A stretch of 64,000 nucleotides of DNA from positions 620,001 through 684,000 of the forward strand of contig PUFA01000211.1 of assembly GCA_003508835.1 (NCBI GenBank). Reading direction: 5' to 3'. Both the position numbers and the translations under genes were made by a program. Under the pieces are notes generated by a model, which made no database searches, was not told where the DNA came from, and worked only from the letters and a program-made list of their open reading frames with translations. Source of the stretch: Eonycteris spelaea. Taxonomy: Eukaryota > Chordata > Mammalia > Chiroptera > Pteropodidae. Below, one piece after another: positions 24,010-34,935 of this stretch; the stretch's first letter is position 1; each line of letters begins with the position of its first letter.

Positions 24010-24198
24010 CAGTGATTCGCCACTGGGGGCAATTTTGACAATGTGTAGAGACATTTTTGGTTGTCACAACCTGGGTAAGAGGATAGTTCTGTCATCCAGC
24101 AGTTAATGGCCGGAACGCTGCTAAGCACAGGACAGTCCTCATAACAAGGAATTATCTGGCCCAAAATGTCAATTGTGCCAAGATTTAGAAATTGTAGT
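24010..24198 (+). mobile_element. MER5A (hAT-Charlie nonautonomous DNA transposon)
   Basis: A nearly complete match to the MER5A order: 'cagtgattcgccactgggggcaattttg', 'atgtgtagagacatttttggttgtcacaac', 'aatggccggaacgctgctaa', 'caggacagtcctcataacaa.gaattatctggcccaaaatgtcaat.gtgcc'. Confidence 0.92.
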
Positions 24199-24299
24199 TT
24201 ATGGTAAGAAAATTAGTGGGTTTGGGATGCTGTTCTACAGAACATCAAAATTTAATGTATTGGCCAATGAAGAACCTTTAATGGAGGTCAAGAATGTGG

Positions 24300-24590
24300 T
24301 CCCCAAATTTGTTGATCTCAGGATACTTTTACATTGTTAAATGTTGCTGGATGCCTCCAAAAGTTTTATTAATGTGGGGCATAAATACCAATATTTAATC
24401 ATATTAGAAATTAAACATTTTAAAACACCTGCTTTAAAATAAATTGATAAACCTATTAATATTAACATAAATAACATTTATATGAAGAATAACTTATTCT
24501 TCCCCCAAAAAACATCAGTGACAAGAGTGGCATTGACATTTTGCAAATGGTGTTAAAGAGACACTTGTCATAAAGATGTTTTGTCAGTTA
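24300..24590. repeat. Candidate old DNA-transposon-derived repeat
   Basis: 'ctcaggatacttttacattgttaa', 'tgtggggcataaatacc', 'ttaacataaataacatttatatgaa' and 'agtggcattgacattttgcaaa' match an interspersed repeat I remember seeing repeatedly in mammalian introns, but I cannot name it. Confidence 0.4.
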
Positions 24591-24654
24591 CATATTATAC
24601 AGATTTAAAAATAACATTGCAGTGATTTTTTTCAATCATGATTTAGAAAGATTC

Positions 24655-24830
24655 CTGGCCTTTGAATCAAGAAGCCTTTGTTCAAATTTGAGTTTAAACT
24701 AGCTACTAGCTCTATAACCATGGTATAAATCATTTACTCCCCAGGAAGTCAATAAATTGACAGTGCTAAAGTTACAAAATTTTCTAGCAGAATGTTTGGC
24801 ACACAGTAGGTACTCCAAAATTATTTCTCT
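24655..24830 (+). repeat. MIR fragment
   Basis: 'gttcaaatttgagtttaaactagctactagctctataacc' through '..gcagaatgtttggcacacagtaggtactcca', in MIR order. Confidence 0.65.
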
Positions 24831-25044
24831 ATTTCAGCAGATACAAGTAAATTAGTTACTACATCATTATGTCTAATACCAGTAGTACAACTGCCACATT
24901 TTTTAAATTTACGGTAGCTAGCAGTCACTTAAACCAACTCAGTTAAACTTGTTCAGCCACATTCTGTACCAGGTATTTGTTAGCTATCCAAAGAGCTCTA
25001 TTGCTGTAATACATAGTTTGATTATAATAAGGTTGGTTTGGGCC

Positions 25045-25790
25045 TTTGTTCAGCAAACATTTCGTTGGGTGCCTACCATGTGCCACACACCCTTTGCTCC
25101 TTGCTGGAGATAGAGATAAAATATGATCTTTACCCAAGAGAATCTTGCATAGTGTAATATTTTCACTGAGAATTTTACAACAATGTGATGGCAGTGTGTA
25201 CTGACAGAGAAGTGAACAGCACATGGTGGGAGCAAATGGAGGGAAACATAGCCTGCCCTGAAGGGGGTTGAGTTTAAGAAAGCAATGGTGCTGACCTGAG
25301 GTTTAAAGATTCAGTAGGGATTTGCTGGACAAGGGAGGCAGAAGCTGAGAGGACAGATACAAAAACAAAAAACAAAACAAAACAAAAAAACAGCATATTT
25401 GGTGTTGGTATAAGGAATTACCAGCAGTTTGGTGTCACCGATGGCAGATAGTTGGAGAACATATGGGTAGACAGATGACATAGATGGGACCATAGCTGAT
25501 AGAGAGCCTTGTATTCCATACCAATAAGCTGGAACATGTTCCTAAGCATTGAAAAGCCATCCAGCTGTTTGAAGCAGACTGCAGATAACACCTTTTAGGT
25601 AGATCACCCCAGACGGGGAAGAGACTAAAGACATGGAGGCCCGTTAGGAGATGATTGCGTTAGTTTCGTTCAGTGAAAAGATGATGAAGGCCTGACTGGA
25701 GCAAAGGTGGTAGTAATAGAAGGGACTGGTTTTGAGATATATCAAGAGATAGAATTAGCTGGTCTTAGTGATTGGTTGAAAATATTGAAT
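25045..25790 (-). mobile_element. LINE-2 3' half
   Basis: Starts with the reversed tail ('cagcaaacatttcgttgggtgcctaccatgtgcc') and continues through the antisense LINE-2 landmarks ('gaggtttaaagattcagtaggg', 'gagagccttgtattccata', 'gacatggaggcccgttaggagatgatt'). An (AAAAC)n stretch lies at about 25360-25390. Confidence 0.65.
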
Positions 25791-26879
25791 TAGAATGACT
25801 CGAACTTAAGTTAAGAGAATATAATTGGAAGAAAAAAAGATCGTTCCAAATGAAGTATCACATATTCTAACGTAGTACAAAGAAGATGTTTTCTGTGGTA
25901 CCTTTGTGTGCAGTGATGTAACTTCAGGAGAACATCGGAATATTTCAGGCAGGATTTTAAAGCATTCTTTGGCCCTTGCTGTTAATCTGCAGCACTCTAC
26001 ATATACTTTGACTTTTCTTTCTCCAGTTATATATCTTTCATATATTAATATTATTAACTTGCTACTTAATGTTCATCGGGGTTCAGTTAATTGATTATAT
26101 CAGTTCTCAGAGTAACTTTTATTTAATAGGTGACTGCTACCCTCATTAGATGTCATTAATATATCTCTTAGCCTTATATTTATTCTTTTGTGCCTGAGGT
26201 AATTTTCTAAGTGGGTTTAGTACCCCTCCTTTGGCCTAGTTTATTTAAAGTTACTCATATGATCAATTCATTATAATTATGAATACTACTCTATAACATA
26301 ATTATTCATTTAATGCCTTTATACCTTGCTTTTTTCCTGTCTGCAAAATAAATACAAATATTTTCTCTACATGATTACTCCTAGCTTGATCTGATCCCTA
26401 GGAGTGATGTTGTTTTAACCATAATCATTTCTATAGGCAGAAGCATCTCATCTAAAATTCCTTTGCTTTTACTAAGCAGAAAATTAAATTAATTGAGAAA
26501 ATTGTTCCTTGCAACTATATTGGAGTCAGAAAACGCCACTGGTCTTCTATCCTGATCCAAATGTGTCATTCATTAACAAATATTTATTGAGCACTATCTA
26601 CTAGAGTTTTGTTTCTTTCCTTCTTAGACTAAGAATGAAAAGAGTTCAGCACTGTGATAACTTCTAAACTGTGGAGACATCGAAATAGTAAGCACAGCTT
26701 TTAGTGGCAATGCAATGCGTTAGCCACAAATTTGAAACTCTAAAGGGAGGAATTTCATGGTGGATGTATAAAGTAAATTAGAGCAGATCCTGATCAGGCA
26801 GCCTTCTGGAAGGAACATTGCTCACAGGCTTGGCCCAGGTTTCTGTGCTTGGGCCCTCCTCTTTTACCTGTTTATACTT

Positions 26880-27245
26880 CTCTAATTTTATCACAATACA
26901 TGTTTCAGTTGCCAACCTCTGTGTTTGGCAAGCCTGTTTTCAGTCCAGGCCTCTGTACAAGCACCAGACGCATTACTCGCTTGCCTCCTGCAAGTCCCCT
27001 TCAGAGGTGGAATAGGTATCTCACACCACACCAAACTGGCCACAGCTAACCTGGGAACTGGGCATTCGTGCAAGGTGCCTTTTTCCCTTTACCTCACTCC
27101 CTGCTCTTCCACACATTCTGCCTGGATATCTCTCAAGCCCATCACCTCTTCCCACTGCCTTAGCCCAGCCAATCATTACTCCTCACTCAGATGGCTGTGT
27201 TGGTATTCTGCCATCAGTTCTCACCATGATGTTTCTAAAAGGCAG
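26880..27245 (+). mobile_element. LINE-2 fragment
   Basis: 'ccactgccttagcccagccaatcatta' and 'ggtattctgccatcagttctca' match the sense LINE-2 region before the tail. Short frames here on both strands are repeat by-products. Confidence 0.5.
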
Positions 27246-27399
27246 GTAGATAACTTACTGAGCTGGGCACCGCACTAAGTATGGTAGGTGGTTAATCTCT
27301 GTGAGGAAAAAGTATAATCGTTTATCCAATTTAAAGACCTTCTATGGAGCAGAGCCAAGATTTGAACAGAAAACTACACCTTTGCATGATCACAGATTG

Positions 27400-27650
27400 A
27401 TTCCTGTATTAAACTCTTTCCACCCTTTATATAGCTAATAGACAAACTCTTGATAAATTCTCTAAAACTTCCCAACCACACACCAGTACCCTACCTTGTC
27501 TTCCAGACACCTTGTGTAAAATTGTGCCATGTTAATTCTTGCCCCTTTTTCACTAGACTGTCATCTGCAGTCAGTAGAAACCATGTTTGAGCCAGCTTTG
27601 TTTCCTCAGTGAACACACTGTAAAATAAGAAATGTGTGAATGAATGTTGT
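27400..27650 (+). mobile_element. LINE-2 3' end fragment
   Basis: 'ttcccaaccacac' through 'cactagactgtcatctgcag' and '..gtgtgaatgaatg', the sense LINE-2 tail layout, diverged. Confidence 0.45.
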
Positions 27651-28719
27651 ATGTATGGGTAACTGCTTACTAGCAAGTAAAAGTGAAAAAGATTTTGATA
27701 AACTACTAGGGATGACCATGTTTAGGGCCCAATCAAAAATTTTCCTTTCTTCCTCTTCAAAGGTTTCTATAGAAGAACCAGCGTGTAAAATAGTATAGAG
27801 GAAAATAAACCTTTTTATTTAGATTAATTTAAAATAACCAAAATATAAAAAACTACTTTTTTCATAACCTATACTACTAGCATGTACAGTCATGTACAGT
27901 CATCTACTGGCAAGAACATTATTTCCCTAGTAATTAACTTCAATCCACAATGAATTTGAAAAACTTTATATATTTCATGTGTATAACCACCACTGAAGAT
28001 TATTTCTCTGCATCCTTCTAACCCTAGGGAATAAGAGGGAATACAGTGTTTATTTTCACTGTATCCTCCATTTTTTCTGCTTTAAAAATGGAGGAAAGAG
28101 TTGTTGCCTTTCACCACAGCCTGTTTTCATTTTGCAATTCCTTTGTATTTTTATTGCCAGCCTGAAAACAGATGTGTTTAAAATATTGGGACCTAAGAGA
28201 ATCTGGTTGATTTCTATTCTTTAAGTCTTTAACATGCACAGGAGAATGGGAACTGTGGACAGCAGGATTAGAAACCAGCATTTTGTGCAGCCCGGTCACT
28301 CACATCTTTGGAATCCTGAATGTCCACCTCAGGGATGGAGCAGTGTGGGTGAAAGCAAGCTAGAGGAGGAGGTGGAACACCAGATCAAGTGTGGGGAGCA
28401 GACCAAGAAACTTAGAGTTTGCTCTTGAAGGATTCGCTGGTCTCTACTCTGTTTTGAGTACTTTAAGAGTAAAAATCCTGCCTTCTTAATTTTTTCATTA
28501 ATCTTCTATTAGCTTGTCTGCAGAAGGGACTAATAAATTCAAGCAAGCCAGCATATTTTTAAATAGAATTTGCATATAAAGGCTTTGTAATCCGTAAAGC
28601 ACTTACAAATTAAGGCAGTGATAATATGGTTGGGAGCCTTTGAGTTTGTATTGTTTAGGTTGAAATAACCTTTATTATGACTTTGCTAAAAGTGAAGGGC
28701 TCTATTAGAATCCCCAATA

Positions 28720-29209
28720 CAGGTATCTCCTGCTTCTGGAAAGTTCAAATGGCACCGCTTTGCTTTTTACCATTTTTGCCAACCGAAGAAATTGGGAGAG
28801 GATGTTCCACTTTTACAAAAAACGGCAAAAAGCATGTTGAGCATTTGTTTTGCAGTGAACCTTTATATAGGCAGCACACACTAGGAGCAGTTGAGAGTGG
28901 TACGTCCAGAGCTTTAAGCTGTGTCTGTGAGCATCTGGGCTTTAGGTCGATTTATTTTGTGCATCTGTTAGCAAGATATCAGAAAAGCCTGAGATCTTGT
29001 AAGGGTGTTAACGCTTAGCATAAAACAATGTAATTAAGCGTTTAGATCATGGTGAATGATATAAAAGACATTGTGCATGTGTTGCATTTTGGTTGGGAAT
29101 GCTCAAAAAATTTTCCATGGAAATTAATAGTACTTCTTTGCTTTATGCCATTTCGGCTTGTGAAAGATTTTATAGGAACGCTCTACTTTTGAATAACGGG
29201 AGGAATCTG
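28720..29209. mobile_element. Tigger-like nonautonomous DNA transposon, 490 bp
   Basis: The left end reads CAGGTATCTCC and the reverse complement of the right end reads CAGATTCCTCC. The two ends remain alignable for about 35 bp, so they are terminal inverted repeats. TA dinucleotides flank both ends (28718-28719, 29210-29211), as in mariner/pogo-type insertions. Internal 'ttgccaaccgaagaaattgg', 'acttttacaaaaaacggcaaaaagc' and 'tataggaacgctctacttttg' recall an old mammalian Tigger-related family whose exact name I do not know. No transposase frame. Confidence 0.7.
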
Positions 29210-29371
29210 TATTCCTGAGTCAGACCACTGTCACACATCATTATTTTATAGTATGTCACCAACACGATAACTGCCAGTTATCTCCAGTGCCTATTTTCCT
29301 CTTGATTCTTGTGGATAGTAACTTTTTGACAAAAACATTGATATATAACGTATGCCTGCAAGCCTTATTAA

Positions 29372-29490
29372 TTTAATTAACAAATATTTATTGAGCTATA
29401 TGCCAGGCCTGGTGCTAGGTGATAGGGTACACCCAAGAATGAAATTTATCAGTTTTATTCGTGGAGCTTTCATTCTAGTAAGATTGTGTT
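29372..29490 (-). mobile_element. LINE-2 3' end fragment
   Basis: 'taacaaatatttattgagctatatgccaggcctggtgctaggtgatagggtacacc', then 'gtggagctttcattctagtaag', the reversed LINE-2 tail. Confidence 0.85.
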
Positions 29491-29824
29491 GTAACAAAAG
29501 CCTTCCAATACTTTAGATTACTAAATCCACTGGAAGTAGTGGTTTCAAAGCTACCTTTGTTTTACCAAGTCCCACTTAGCTGAGGCTAAATTGCAGTTTT
29601 ATTCCAGGGATCAAAAGCATTGAGGGAACTAGTTTTATTCAAATTTTGATGGAAACTATCATAATGTTAATAAAATCTGTTCTTGCCTCTGAGGCTATTT
29701 ACTGCCTTAGGGATATGTGTTCCATATTCTCAAAGATCCTTCAGTGTTTAGGGGCAAAGAAGAAGAAAGGAAGGCCCCAGAATGAATTAACATTGATTGG
29801 TCACATGCTGTATATTAAAAACTA

Positions 29825-30125
29825 TATGTTATCCACTTAAGTGTGCATTACCTTATCTAATATAGAATCACTATGAAATAAGTATTATTACTCCACTTTA
29901 CAAATACAGTAATAATCACTTATATTTTACTTCAGCATTTCCCATGGGCTAGACATACATTAGGCTTTTCCTCCCGTTATCTCATTTAATCATAAAAACT
30001 CTGTGAAACAGGTTCTTCTAATTTCCCCCATTTTGCAAATGAGGAAGCTGCAGCACATGGAATTAAAGTAGAAATCCTAAACAATACAGCTGGTGTGGAG
30101 CTAGGTTGACACCTGAGTCCGATGC
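29825..30125 (-). repeat. MIR copies (two fragments)
   Basis: The first piece (to about 29905) ends 'agtattattactccactttacaaa'. The second reads 'ttatctcatttaatcataaaaactctgtgaaacaggt', 'ccattttgcaaatgaggaagctg', 'caatacagctggtg', 'gacacctgagtcc'. Both show MIR in antisense order. Confidence 0.75.
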
Positions 30126-30699
30126 TCCCGTGTCCTGTGTTGACTTGGAGCAGGTAACCTCTCTCCCTCCACCTGCCTTCACCCTTCTTTCCCTGGCTTG
30201 CAGGACACCACTGTCTCGGATTTCCTTCCCACTTGCTAACACCCCTCCTCCTCTGCCTCTCTTCCTTCAATATGGGAGGCCTTTATTTTACATCTTCACC
30301 TTCTCACGCTCTTCCTACTTGCACTCATCAGTTGCAGCTTGAACCCTGTGTTCCTTGATGATTATAGCCCCTTGGTCTCTTCTTTCCCCTAGCCTGCAAA
30401 CCCTTCTTTCCAAGGGCCTTCTTCATTTTCTGGGTATGCTACCAAATTGAGTGTGTCTGAACTAAAAACTCTGCATCCCTTCTTAAATCATTCCAGCCCT
30501 CCCAGCAAACTTGGCCCTCCTGTATCCTCTCTCATTGGATCTTCAGCTTCAAGCTAGAAATCACTTCACTTTTTCTCTTCACCACAGTCATTTGTCCTTG
30601 CCCAGAGGATTCTCTCTCACATATTTCTCTTACCAGAAGAAATTGTGTCCCCACAGTGATTGCTTTTGTTAACCCTTATCAGTTTCTGTCAGTATTTTA

Positions 30700-30835
30700 A
30701 GAACAACAGCCTTCTGCTGACTTCTGCCTCCAAGTCTTAGTTCTACCAAGCATCCTTCATGTTGCCACCAGAATGTTTTTCTAAATCCCAAATCCAAATG
30801 TGCCACTCTGAAGTCAGACATTTAAAAGTAGCACA
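30700..30835 (+). mobile_element. LINE-2 fragment
   Basis: 'gccaccagaatgtttttctaaatcccaaatccaaatgtgccactc' matches the sense LINE-2 region. The adjoining pyrimidine-rich stretch at 30180-30700 may be a more diverged part of the same element. Confidence 0.5.
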
Positions 30836-30866
30836 AAGGGTTAACAGAAGCAGAATTCTTCCTTTA

Positions 30867-31150
30867 TTTTTTTAATTCTTTAGTTTTTTATTTATTTTTA
30901 ATCCCCACCCCTTCCCCACACACACACACTTCCACCCCTGACCTACAGATATTACCACCTCCCCTTAAGAACTGGAACTCTGAAGGTGGGCTGTCCTCTC
31001 CCATTCACTCACGGCACACACCTGGAGCCTGGCACACCCAGGGGGCCTGGCACGCCCAGGGTATGGCCTGTGGCTCCGCTGAGGCTTGAACCCAGGACCT
31101 TCTGTGTGTAAAGCAGTCATGCTAACCACTACTCTATAAAACCACCCTGT
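30867..31150 (-). mobile_element. tRNA-Val-like SINE, copy A (full length, 284 bp)
   Basis: Inserted between perfect 13-bp target-site duplications AATTCTTCCTTTA (30854-30866 and 31151-31163). On the - strand the head contains an A-box-like GTAGTGGTTAGCATG, an anticodon-arm remnant with loop TTTACAC (TAC, valine) and a box B GGGTTCAAGCC. A body of about 200 bp and an A-rich tail follow. It shares the full layout with copy B at 33464-33751. Family name unknown to me. Confidence 0.9.
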
Positions 31151-31710
31151 AATTCTTCCTTTAGAAGCTTAAAGTTGTCAAGAAAATTTGACCAGGTAGA
31201 ATAAATAAGTGCCGAATGAGAGTCCGGTGAATATGAGCCATAGTATATCAGATATGTTGAATTTGCTTGTAAAATTCTGATATTCTAATAGAATAGTTTT
31301 CTGCTGTTGGAAATACTAAAAATTGACCCTGACCCTGAGTCAAAATTTGCATTTGCTTCCTATCTTATAGAAGTTTTAGCAAAATAAAACAGGATCATAA
31401 AATTAACATTTTATTGTTCCTCAAAGATCTGTATTCACTTTGCTACTCTCACTGAATTAAATTACCTTTAGTTATTTGTTTACTTAAGGAAAGGAAAAAA
31501 GAGCTAGTCAACCTGACTGGGTAAAATATGGGTTATTTATAAGGCCCTTGGACTTTGTCTTATTTAAATGCCTATGAATTTGTTAGCTGACTTAATATCT
31601 TGTGCCCATATAAGTTCGGGTAAGCAATGATGTCTTTTCACACACAAATCTTCTAATAAACTTTTTTATAGTCTTTATTTTATTTAATTATTTATTTGTT
31701 TGTTTATTTT

Positions 31711-31831
31711 AATGCCTGCAGCACCTGGTCTTCCTAGGTGGTCTCCCATCCAAGTACTAACCAGGCCTGGCTGTGCTTAGCTTCCAAGATCAGATGAGAT
31801 CCAGCATGTTCAGGATGACATGACTGTAGAC
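31711..31831 (-). pseudogene. 5S rRNA-like retrocopy (full length, 121 bp)
   Basis: The reverse complement follows mammalian 5S rRNA along its whole length: a GTCTACAG start, 'GATCTCATCTGATCTTGGAAGCTAAGC', 'AACCAGGCC..TTAGTACTTGGATGGGAGACC' (reading the sense order GCCTGGTTAGTACTTGGATGG), and a GCTGCAGGC end. It is roughly 15-20% diverged, with several CpG losses. An A-rich stretch (31672-31710, T-rich on +) follows its 3' end, so it was retroposed and is not a genomic array unit. It could equally be a copy of a 5S-derived SINE. No clean target-site duplication seen. Confidence 0.88.
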
Positions 31832-33463
31832 AGAAAAATTTCTTTTTTAACATGAATATAGAATTACCCTATAGAATTTGTCTTGAATGACTAACTTTTC
31901 TTTAACACTATCATTTTTCTTTATTTGATTAAATTAAATTTCCTTGAACTGGCCTGAGAACCTTACCATCTTTTAGTGTTCTTATTCCAAATTCTGAATC
32001 AATTAATAAATTTTGAAACCCTATCCTTTCTCAAATAAATTGAAAACAAGCTACATTTAGTTTTATTCTCAACTTATTTTAATGGTTTTTAAGCAGTGAC
32101 TCAGGATTGATTGTGGGGGGGGTGGTGTGAGTGTGTTTTAAGTGAGAAAATCAGGAAAATACGCATAGGAAACCCAAAACGAAATCTGGAATGAGGTTAG
32201 CAAGCAAACTGAGTGCTTAGAACATTTCACAACCAGGAGAACAGCCTTGGGTCTGGCTTTGAGCTTCCAAGTAGCCTATGGAAAAAGAGGACATGACTAA
32301 TTATGTGAGTCACAGTGTCCGTAAGATAAAAGCAGCCAGTTGCTTAGAAGGACAACTTTTCCTGCTACTAAAACCCAAGAAATTCCTCTTGTGGCTCTTG
32401 GTGAAGGACAACATCCTCAGCAGAAATACTACCAGTTTCAAAGGGCACTTTATTCTGGCATCTTAGTGCATCTTTGTTATGACAGTAACAAACCCCAAGT
32501 GAATCAAGCAGTTCTTCAAGAGACCGAGATACTGGTCCCTGGTGCAACCCACAGACAAGGTTTAGAGTATCCAGAGAAATAGAGGACTTGCCTTTTTACC
32601 TAGTCCTCCATAATAGTATGTATTTCAGTCAGAGTTTTCGTAGGTTTTAAACAGCAGTAGATGTAAAGTTATATTCCCAGATAAGTTCTAGACAGAGTAG
32701 AGAGCAAAAGCTTTACTTTTACCTGGAGGATTTTACCATGAAAAGAGCTAGAGACCCTAAAGACTTCGGATTCACTCCAGCTAGAAGCCCTCCAGTTCTG
32801 TATCTTAGAGACTTTTTTTAAGGGCCTATTATGACAGATCATCTGTTTTAAACAAAATAACTTTCAGATGAGACATTCAAATAAATTGTTTTGAAATAGA
32901 CCCCTATATAACTAAATTGATTTATTCTATAGGGTTAGTTTGAGCTATGAACCACTTAACATGTGCCAAAAATTAAAACTTTGGTTTCAGAAAATTTTAT
33001 CTGAAGCTAATTTTCAAAATAAAATTCTTTAAAATTTTGAGCTTAGAGCCATTATCTATCAAGACCACTCTTCTTGTTTATTAAAACCTCAATATCTGCA
33101 GGCAGGAAAATGGTTTTCTCTCTGTACTTTCGGAAAGAAATATTTGACTATACTTTGTTTTTCTCAGGTGATCATTGTTTTGTTGACATAGTTTCCCTTA
33201 GAATTTAAGGTTTACACAGGGATAACATTTTTTTCCCAAGCCAATATATTACATATACTCATCATCACAAAAGTAGTGAGGACATTTTATATTTTCAAAT
33301 TTTTTCCGTGGTAGTCAATAAACACTTTTTCTTTCCGTTGAAACTACTTCGTAACCAAGTAAAGTTTAGACACAGGTAAAAAGAACAGGTTTTGGAACTA
33401 TGTTCTTAAGACTAATACAACCAGATTATTTTTTTGTCTATTCAAAAGTAACTTACCTCCACA
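31832..33463. other. No gene; unique AT-rich intronic sequence
   Basis: Nothing coding or repeat-like was recognised. The 62- and 80-codon frames at about 32278-32582 have no recognisable motif. Confidence 0.5.
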
Positions 33464-33751
33464 TACTTTTTTTTCTTTTTCTTCCCTCTTTAATTCCCCC
33501 CCTACACACACAAACACACACTGTTCCACCCCTGACCTATGGATATTGCTGTTTCCCCTTGAGAACTGGATCTCTGAAGGCAGGGTGTCCCCTCTCACAT
33601 GCTCACGACATGCACCTGGGGCCTGACACACCCAGCGCACTCGGGGGCCTGGAGCACCCGGGGTATGGTCCATGGCTCCACCTGGGGGGCAAACCCAGGA
33701 CCTTCTGCATGTAAAGCAGAAGTGCTAACCACTATACTGTGGAGCCCCCCA
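33464..33751 (-). mobile_element. tRNA-Val-like SINE, copy B (full length, 288 bp)
   Basis: Flanked by TTACCTCCACA at 33453-33463 and 33752-33762. On the - strand it starts GGGGGGCTCCACAGTATAGTGG. It keeps a pairable anticodon stem TTCTGC/GCAGAA around the loop TTTACAT (anticodon TAC, valine), then GGTCCTGGGTTTG. A body rich in 'gggcctg..gcacccgggg' and a (CA/GT)-rich stretch follow, then an A-rich tail. It is the same family and orientation as copy A, 2.3 kb away. Confidence 0.92.
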
Positions 33752-34124
33752 TTACCTCCACACACTTAATGTTGCAGGAGTAGAATTGTGATGATCAATT
33801 GTGTGTTCAAATACCTTATCCCTCACAATACAAATGTGGAAATATAGTTTGCTAGTCATTGGAGACATGTAAATTATTTCCAGGACTGTCTAATATTAAT
33901 AATTTGCTATAATGATTATTAAATGAGTAATAAAAATGTAGTAGGTGAAAGGTAAAAATATCTAAAGTTGCTTGTTAGGTTAAAAAGATAATGACTATTG
34001 ATATATATAATTCTTCTAGGTAAATGTAATTGAATTTTTATCCTGTTGGGATAATCGTGCATTTGCCATTGAGTCAAGGGTTTTTGTGGAATTTTCTGTT
34101 TCTTTGTTTTCTAATTAAATAAAA

Positions 34125-34400
34125 ATATTCAATTCAACAGCAGTTACAGAGTACCTACTATGTGCAAAATCTATGACCTGTGCGGAGGCAAAGATGAACA
34201 GGGCCCAGCTTCCTGTCTTGAAAAAATGAAGAACCTAGAAGACCTGTGTATAAATTCTAGCTTACAGGCTAACTGGTAGTACTAGGAGCATAAGTGGTGA
34301 TGCTAGAAGCAAAGTGCCACAGGACCTAAAAGGCAGAAGGTGGTCTGGGAATGGGGTTGTCATGCAGTGGTAGGGCACAGGAGTTGGATGTTTCATTACT
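34125..34400 (-). mobile_element. LINE-2 3' end fragment
   Basis: 'caacagcagttacagagtacctactatgtgcaaaatctatg', then 'gatgaacagggcccagcttcctg', in antisense LINE-2 order. Confidence 0.65.
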
Positions 34401-34689
34401 TGAAACTAAATTTTGCTTATGGGCTCTAGTACTGAAACTACAACTTTACAGTGAAAGTATTTTCCTTCTTCCCTATTCTAGACATTAAATATTACCAGGT
34501 AATTCTATCCTGTATTGAGAGCCTCATATTTTTAAAAAGCAGTCTTTCTCTTTCCCTTTTTACTTCCCTCAAAACTTTGTATTCTTTCTTCCATGTTTTT
34601 CTCTTTCTTTTTCCATACATCTTCTCAGTCATATAGAATATGGGAGTTTGAATTCTAAAATTATCATTGGTCTTCGCTGAATGGCTTCT

Positions 34690-34935
34690 CTACTTTGGCA
34701 CAATTCTATCCATCCTTCAAAGATGTCTGCCTCCCTAGAAAGACTTCCAAACTCCAGGCTGAATCACTCTCTTTTTCCTCTCTGCACTCAAAGCACTGCA
34801 TATATACTCCTATTAGGAGATACAGTAATTTATAATGTGTCCCCAATACCAAGAGCTTTGTAAAACCTTGATCTTTCCATTTAAATCTTTACTATCTAAC
34901 ACAGTATCTAGTGGCCGAATAGATAAGGGTATGAG
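34690..34935 (+). mobile_element. LINE-2 3' end fragment
   Basis: 'gtctgcctccctagaaagacttcc', 'gcactcaaagcactgcatatatactcc' and 'aacacagtatctagtggc' follow sense LINE-2 tail order. Diverged. Confidence 0.5.

Noticed and set aside
31711..31831. A functional 5S rRNA gene
   Set aside because: The copy is clearly diverged from mammalian 5S, has lost several CpGs and is followed by an A-rich retroposition tail instead of a T-run terminator.
33680..33750. A functional tRNA-Val gene
   Set aside because: The tRNA-like part continues into a SINE body with an A tail and target-site duplications, and the acceptor stem does not pair.
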